A DNA stretch of 11,249 nucleotides, from contig CAZKUN010000285.1 of NCBI GenBank assembly GCA_964555935.1, forward strand, positions 1 to 11,249. Reading direction: 5' to 3'. A program made the translations under genes and the position numbers. Below are positions 8,001 to 11,249 of the stretch, one piece after another; position 1 is the first letter of the stretch; each line of letters starts with the position of its first letter. The DNA is from CAZKUN01 sp964555935 (lineage in GTDB: Bacteria; Armatimonadota; Zipacnadia; Zipacnadales; VGFC01). The notes beneath the pieces were generated by a model that did not search any database, had not been told where the DNA came from, and was given only the letters and a program-made list of their open reading frames with translations.

Positions 8001-8625
8001 CCGCGAAGGTGTAGACAACGCGAGCAGTGGCAAAGACGGGCCCGGCATCCACCAGTTCCGCCTCATAGGCAACGACCGCGCGCCCTCCGTAAAGGCTGCT
8101 CGCGCCAATCCACTTCCCATCCAAAGCGCGCAGGCCCAAGACAGGACCGGGGACCTCCCGCGCCGGACGAGCCGATGGGAGCCGCCGCGCTCCGCTCAAC
8201 AGTCTGGCGCCCGCCTGTTTCGTCGTCAGCTGGACGGATTCACTGCCTTCCTCGATGACGAGATCGGTCTGAGGCAGCCTCCCAGGGCCTTCGCGATCCG
8301 ACCCATAGCGCAACGTGTATATGACCTCCCCGAGCGCCGGAAGATCGGTGACAAAGGAGAGGCGCGTGGAGATGATGAAGCCCTCAGCGTCCCTCTCCAC
8401 CTCGCTCAGTTGGAAGGCCACGTCTCCCGTCGGGCCGCTCAGCGTGAGCGAAGACTGATGACAGGTCCCCGGGTCAAACACCAGCAGGTGTGAGACGAGC
8501 TCGCTCGACCACTGGCGGTTGATGTGGTCGTTGAGACGAATGCGCCTCTCGCCGGCTGAGGATGCCGGCTGCCCCAGCGCAACCACCGCGATCACCACCA
8601 ATGCCGCGAGCGCCAGTCTTCCCAT
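5098..8625 (-). CDS. Secreted heparinase II/III-like protein (polysaccharide lyase-like)
   Basis: The protein has 1175 residues. Signal peptide MGRLALAALVVIAVVALG precedes a likely cleavage at SSA|GE (24-25). Residues about 25-400 are beta-rich and not recognised. Residues about 430-720 look like the helical toroid of heparinase II/III and alginate-lyase-type enzymes, with NNMHMSYMCNLGLVACAI (560-577) and NPHYSNVSLSSILPFAIAA (612-630) in the places of the usual N-W-N-x-V and Y-x-S-xx-Y motifs. Residues about 740-1090 form the beta-sandwich, opening with FPGASVIMRHG, then AHGYYLSQPGGVTIYGKGKP around H772, as in the family's H-x-x-D-x-L-S-x-x-x-Y-x-x-G segment. Family members cleave uronic-acid polysaccharides by beta-elimination; the exact catalytic residues and substrate here are not certain. 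The ATG at 8625 has a strong ribosome site and the signal peptide; the longer frame from 8784 lacks both. Confidence 0.7.
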   Translation of the reverse strand: MGRLALAALVVIAVVALGQPASSAGERRIRLNDHINRQWSSELVSHLLVFDPGTCHQSSLTLSGPTGDVAFQLSEVERDAEGFIISTRLSFVTDLPALGEVIYTLRYGSDREGPGRLPQTDLVIEEGSESVQLTTKQAGARLLSGARRLPSARPAREVPGPVLGLRALDGKWIGASSLYGGRAVVAYEAELVDAGPVFATARVVYTFADGETLAVRAKVVAGQEVVFLESESNTHAPEGGWRLNLSRGYPSPVLSVRAEHDRNKWGLSGGAEMGDIGHGELAKEPPGAVYWLTPWEDWWDGMTRTVFSLRSPSSDTVLAVGSHDPGAWNDPAWMRPDRRHLYPFVPEDHWERRLFKAMPLVKGDEEEISLQCPAHIGVRKWFVGFVPKHEDPDLSYLAAVALHDSRYGCQTLNTAKDYVLSWGPGPETVHPHVYVSRREAAEARGKLGSDVGAIEGPFYRYYRKDDGERWRVSGRALMQHMVDSAYWAPRHTMTLEANSNKFDLMRHSPMLVNLFDALMASHELDEAERDLLRAQIAFLGYRLDSPYVWDLERGYAGDPNNMHMSYMCNLGLVACAIPGHPMARAWADKAIKWVETRMNECVGEQGVWTVENPHYSNVSLSSILPFAIAAQNAGFRDFLKDGKLRSWATYMVRQLTPRDPRYGNVRSLPPEQVQDRAERAGLAGVIAKATADSDPGFSEVMQWAWNEQGNPSAIADGRMTGFEGVVTDTSLGAAEPEWRSQRFPGASVIMRHGLGTPDEYYLALPICERPAHGYYLSQPGGVTIYGKGKPLALAFSGAHEVCTSESFLTNTVSVARTPGASVEERAENKGYIGRSQVTDFSAMPRQDYALAAFHLDQPLPVRPAYRSKLPALPTGWPRLVKQATSGGAAHKRQVLFVKGAQAHDATYFVFRDTVEGGQPTVWNMWTLSQKLGMTDETRDLEAFLSDAPGNRMTSARELDGDRFTAFGQFDVDMDYYVALPTDTPRATLRWGYDAAAGWPNPWHEYQDLLHLQRADDGAYYVALFPRRRGEPAPEFATLGGGTIIRAKGSFGTDYAFLNAEPTAASADGVSFSGMAGSVQDRSDGLVLALGARGQVSYGGYRLTSEDAASAVIRDHDVAISTSYEQRGAQVLNLGLPDGQVLSSARQDVQVSSAGQGLYQITIPEGVLEAQFTVGE

Positions 8626-8630
8626 CGGTG

Positions 8631-8641
8631 CCTCCACCTCC
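8631..8641 (-). promoter_or_regulatory. Strong ribosome binding site of the heparinase-like gene
   Basis: On the minus strand GGAGGTGGAGG ends five bases before the ATG at 8625. It is the strongest such site in the window and rules out the upstream in-frame start at 8784. Confidence 0.75.
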
Positions 8642-8821
8642 GGCGCAACTGTCTGGTGTCCGTCCGCTCGGGCGCGAGTTGGGATTGAGGCAGCCGCCAA
8701 TCTCGTCCCGTGCCGGGGAGCAGGCTGCCCGCGTCCTGCCGAACTGTCGGTCGCGCAGATTCCATTAGGCGCGCCGGCCTCCACTTCTGTGGGTCGTGAC
8801 AGTAGTCCTCGGTGGCGTGGC

Positions 8822-8835
8822 GATGCTAACGCATC
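8822..8835 (-). terminator. Candidate small hairpin after the beta-helix gene
   Basis: GATGC and GCATC pair around a four-base loop, about 80 bases after the stop codon at 8918 and just beyond the repeat core. The stem is short and lacks a T-tract, so its role as terminator is weakly supported. Confidence 0.2.
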
Positions 8836-8836
8836 C

Positions 8837-8858
8837 GATCTCGGGCTGGGAGCGCGCG
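8837..8858 (+). repeat. Dispersed intergenic repeat, copy D (core only)
   Basis: This copy contains CTCGGGCTGGGAGCGCGCG, identical to the core of copy B including the preceding GAT, for 22 bases. Similarity to the longer copies stops immediately after the core. It keeps the same orientation as the other three copies. Confidence 0.7.
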
Positions 8859-8917
8859 CCGTAGCGCCTCGTCAACGAGTGCGGGACGACCGTCACTCTT
8901 CGCTGGCACGCATGTCG

Positions 8918-11185
8918 TCACCGCCACCCGCGCCTGTAGAGGACGGGACGCTCCAACGGCCGGATCTTGACGGCCGTGCCATCGGCGGGACGGTCTACAA
9001 GCATGATCCAGTAGCGCGGATCGCCGTTCATCCGTCCCTCCCGTTCAAGGTGTATGCGGGTGCGGGTCACCAACTGCGAGAGCAGGACATTGGGGGAGTT
9101 CTCGACCACGTACATGGCGTCGCAGTCCAAGGCGCGGGCATTACCGCCATGCCCGAAGATGCGGATTCGGTCGCAGTTGCGCACCCAGACGGCGATCTTC
9201 TTGCCTTCGCACTTCAGGCCGAAGATGGACACGTCCTGCGCACCGTTGAGCTCCATGTTCGCTTCGCCCCAAACCACGTGCTCCGGGTTGCATTGGTAGA
9301 AGGTCAGCGGCTCGCGCGTGTCTCGGGCAAGCACGTGCCGGTAGCTCGGGCTGTCCGTGTGACCGCCATGCTCCTCGTAGTAGTTGTACCAGCGGCCGCC
9401 GCCGTTGCCGTCGATCACGTTGAGCGCGTGGTTGAACTGCCCTCTCGTCGGTCGGCAACTGTTGTTGTAGTACACGGAGTTCCGCCCCGACTGCCAATGC
9501 AGCGTGTACACCGACGGCGCGCCCGATAGCCACAGCCTCGCCAGGACCGGAGCGGCTTCCGCGTCGTTGGGCGTGTGGACGAGAGGCAGGAACCCGTCGC
9601 CACTCGCGAAGAACGGCGAATCGGCCAGCGGGGCCAACCTGGACCACGCGGCGCTGATGCCAAGGAGGCGTGTGGTGGGGCGCAGCTCAAGGGTGCGACT
9701 GAGGCGGAAGGTCCCGCGCGGAATCACGACAACGTCGTTCTCGTCAACGCATCTCTGGATCGCGGCATGGTCGTCCTCTGTATCGTCGCCCTTGGCGTTG
9801 TAGGGCGGATCGGTCACGCACGCGCCGCCGGGAGCATCCCAGAGGACCCGGTGTGCCGGGAAGGCGTGTCGCGCCAACAGTTCGGGAGGTGGTGCGGGAG
9901 TGTCAAACTGCACGTCTGCCAGCCTGCGCGCTTCCAGCCGTTTGCCGTCGACGTAGATTGGGCACGTGTAGTCGTGGGCATACTTCGGCTTCTGATCCTG
10001 CGGAGGTCCATCGCACTGGATGCCCTCCATATCGACGCCAAGCGCAAATTCGCGCACATGGCACCAGCCGTCTGGATGGCCGGCCTGCACGACCTCGTCC
10101 CCTCGTTCCACGAGCGCGCCCGCGTTCTTGACGTGGACGTTGCTCAGGTACACGCTCTGGCCAGCCTGCACCAACGTGTTGGCCGGGTCGGGATTGCTGA
10201 AGGTGATCTGTGAGTCGACCAGGTTCAGCTGCCCGTAGATGTTGCCCCTGCCGCTCGACTGATTGACGATGACAGGCCCGAGGCCGTCCGTCTCGATGCG
10301 GCAACCCACGACATTGACCCCTTGCCACCCTCGGTGCACGAGGGCCGGCCCAGTCTGGCCGATCAGCGTGAACCCGGACATGGTTGGGGTCGGCTGAGTC
10401 TGGCTGTAGTCAACACCGATCCGGCCGCCGATGACCGTCACGTTGTGATGGCTGCCCCCGGAACCCGCGCCGCCCTCCAGACCGCTATAGCCATGGGTGG
10501 CGTCGATGGTGCAGTTGGTGACCGTCGAGCCCTGCGCCGCCCGATGCCTGATTCCGACAGCTCCGGGATTGCCTTCACCGATCCCGATGTCGAGGTTGAT
10601 GAACACCTGGTTGAAGCTGGTATTGGGTGCCGGGTCCCGGGCTGGCTTGCGGCCGGAGGCGTGCTGGTAACGCCAGAAGCGAACCACGTACTTGCGCTGA
10701 GAGGGATCGCCGTACCCCGGTGAGTTCGGGGCCAGGAAGATGACGGGCCGCTCTGCCCCGCGAGAGGAGCCGACAAGCACGCACGGGCTGAAGCGGTTCG
10801 AGGCCGCCATACCCCTCTCCAAGAATCGCTCGTACGTCGCCTTGGGGATCCGGTCGCCCTGCCGGCACCGGATCGTGTCCGAGACTCTGTACGTGCCGGG
10901 CGGGAAGTAGACCGCCAATCGGTTGTCGCGCCCGAAGTCAACTGCCTCCTGAATCGCCTGCGTCGAGTCTCTCTCTCCGGTAGCGTCAGCATTGAACGGG
11001 GCAGTAGTGACGTCGAGGATGCCGTACTCACGCAAGTCCAGGCCGCGTGCGAGATCCATGAACCCTCGGCGTCCGAGGGGGGCGGGGCCAATGCGCCCCG
11101 GGTTCTCTGGAGCGGCGTGCCCCACGAGTACGACACACGCGATGACTGCGAGACCAGCGCCAAACACAACGTCTTTTGGAAGCAC
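8918..11185 (-). CDS. Secreted tandem right-handed beta-helix protein, GH55-like architecture
   Basis: The protein has 755 residues. The N-terminus (VVFGAGLAVIACVVLVGHA) is a signal peptide. Two pectate-lyase-3-type beta-helix starts occur in tandem: NADATGERDSTQAIQEAVDF followed by VYFPPGTYRVSDTI (65-105), and NAKGDDTEDDHAAIQRCVD followed by VVIPRGTFRLSRTL (463-499). Each is followed by about 280 residues of short beta-repeats. This doubled layout and length are typical of GH55 exo-beta-1,3-glucanases, where the cleft lies between two joined helices. The second half carries PLTFYQCNPEHVVWGEANME and IFGLKCEGKKIAVW, which resemble conserved second-helix segments of that family; E635 or E660 are candidate acids. 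A non-GH55 lyase or hydrolase of similar fold remains possible. The start is a GTG with GGAG 11 bases upstream; the frame stays open to the window edge, but the signal peptide supports this start. Confidence 0.7.
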   Translation of the reverse strand: MLPKDVVFGAGLAVIACVVLVGHAAPENPGRIGPAPLGRRGFMDLARGLDLREYGILDVTTAPFNADATGERDSTQAIQEAVDFGRDNRLAVYFPPGTYRVSDTIRCRQGDRIPKATYERFLERGMAASNRFSPCVLVGSSRGAERPVIFLAPNSPGYGDPSQRKYVVRFWRYQHASGRKPARDPAPNTSFNQVFINLDIGIGEGNPGAVGIRHRAAQGSTVTNCTIDATHGYSGLEGGAGSGGSHHNVTVIGGRIGVDYSQTQPTPTMSGFTLIGQTGPALVHRGWQGVNVVGCRIETDGLGPVIVNQSSGRGNIYGQLNLVDSQITFSNPDPANTLVQAGQSVYLSNVHVKNAGALVERGDEVVQAGHPDGWCHVREFALGVDMEGIQCDGPPQDQKPKYAHDYTCPIYVDGKRLEARRLADVQFDTPAPPPELLARHAFPAHRVLWDAPGGACVTDPPYNAKGDDTEDDHAAIQRCVDENDVVVIPRGTFRLSRTLELRPTTRLLGISAAWSRLAPLADSPFFASGDGFLPLVHTPNDAEAAPVLARLWLSGAPSVYTLHWQSGRNSVYYNNSCRPTRGQFNHALNVIDGNGGGRWYNYYEEHGGHTDSPSYRHVLARDTREPLTFYQCNPEHVVWGEANMELNGAQDVSIFGLKCEGKKIAVWVRNCDRIRIFGHGGNARALDCDAMYVVENSPNVLLSQLVTRTRIHLEREGRMNGDPRYWIMLVDRPADGTAVKIRPLERPVLYRRGWR

Positions 11186-11249
11186 CGTGGGATCTACTCC
11201 AGTTGGTGTTGGTAGCGTTGCGGAGCTCGATGCTCCGGGGCATGCGCCA
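11186..11249. other. Upstream edge of the beta-helix gene
   Basis: These 64 bases precede the GTG start of the beta-helix gene. They contain the weak ribosome site and no recognisable promoter; there is no copy of the dispersed repeat. Confidence 0.4.

Larger units (their letters stand above)
8626..8917. other. Intergenic region between beta-helix and heparinase-like genes
   Basis: Both flanking genes run leftward, so this gap holds the 3' end of one and the promoter of the other. Besides the ribosome site and the repeat core it contains two small hairpins, CTCGT/ACGAG (8868-8879) and GATGC/GCATC (8822-8835). No clear promoter boxes or genes are visible. The 292-base gap argues against close translational coupling. 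Confidence 0.55.

Noticed and set aside
6502..8493. A 663-codon open frame on the plus strand opposite the heparinase-like gene
   Set aside because: Its codons are aligned exactly with the reverse complements of the minus-strand codons, so plus-strand stops would require TTA, CTA or TCA in the real gene, which are rare in high-GC DNA. The translation is low-complexity in Arg, His and Pro, has no recognised domain, and the minus strand has a clear signal peptide and ribosome site.
8519..9529. A 336-codon plus-strand open frame across the gap and the end of the beta-helix gene
   Set aside because: It is in codon-aligned antisense phase with the beta-helix gene over most of its length and shows no domain or start site.
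1..11249. CRISPR array, insertion sequence or integrase
   Set aside because: There are no regularly spaced short repeats, no transposase or recombinase motifs, and no terminal inverted repeats with target duplications. The dispersed repeat copies are too far apart and too diverged to form an array.

Overview
The window is high-GC DNA (clearly above 60% G+C, with G/C-rich third codon positions) from a bacterium. It encodes large secreted carbohydrate-active proteins in loosely spaced single genes. The mix of a GH123-like (DUF4091) protein with a CBM9-like domain, a heparinase II/III-like protein, a tandem beta-helix protein, a PD40 beta-propeller fragment and long intergenic gaps fits uncultured polymer degraders of the Planctomycetota, Armatimonadota, Lentisphaerota or Hydrogenedentota type. 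No marker gene is present, so the taxonomy is a guess.

Layout from right to left, reading the main (minus) strand: a tandem right-handed beta-helix protein with a GH55-like architecture (8918-11185); a 1175-residue heparinase II/III-like protein (5098-8625); a stand-alone CheY-like response regulator on the plus strand (4385-4792); a 1054-residue GH123/DUF4091-like glycosidase carrying a CBM9-like domain (817-3981); and, at the left edge, the N-terminus of a PD40/WD40-like beta-propeller protein that stops after 80 codons (35-277). The three large proteins and the PD40 fragment all start with a signal peptide, so they act outside the cytoplasm.

The three CAZyme-like genes probably serve breakdown of complex extracellular polysaccharide, possibly one with beta-1,3-glucan and with amino-sugar or uronic-acid parts. 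This is inference from fold families; the substrate cannot be read from the sequence. There is no transporter, SusC/D pair, sulfatase or sensor kinase in the window. The gaps of 292 to 540 bases, one of them interrupted by an opposite-strand gene, argue against one tight operon.

The most unusual non-coding feature is a repeat found once in each of the four gaps bordering the large genes (649-795, 4095-4242, 4935-5035, 8837-8858). All copies lie in the same orientation whichever way the neighbouring genes point. Two copies are about 147 bases and align with a single one-base indel, one is a diverged or shortened copy, and one is only the core. The far-left gap (about 287-648) also holds coding-like stretches in shifting plus-strand frames that may be a decayed gene.
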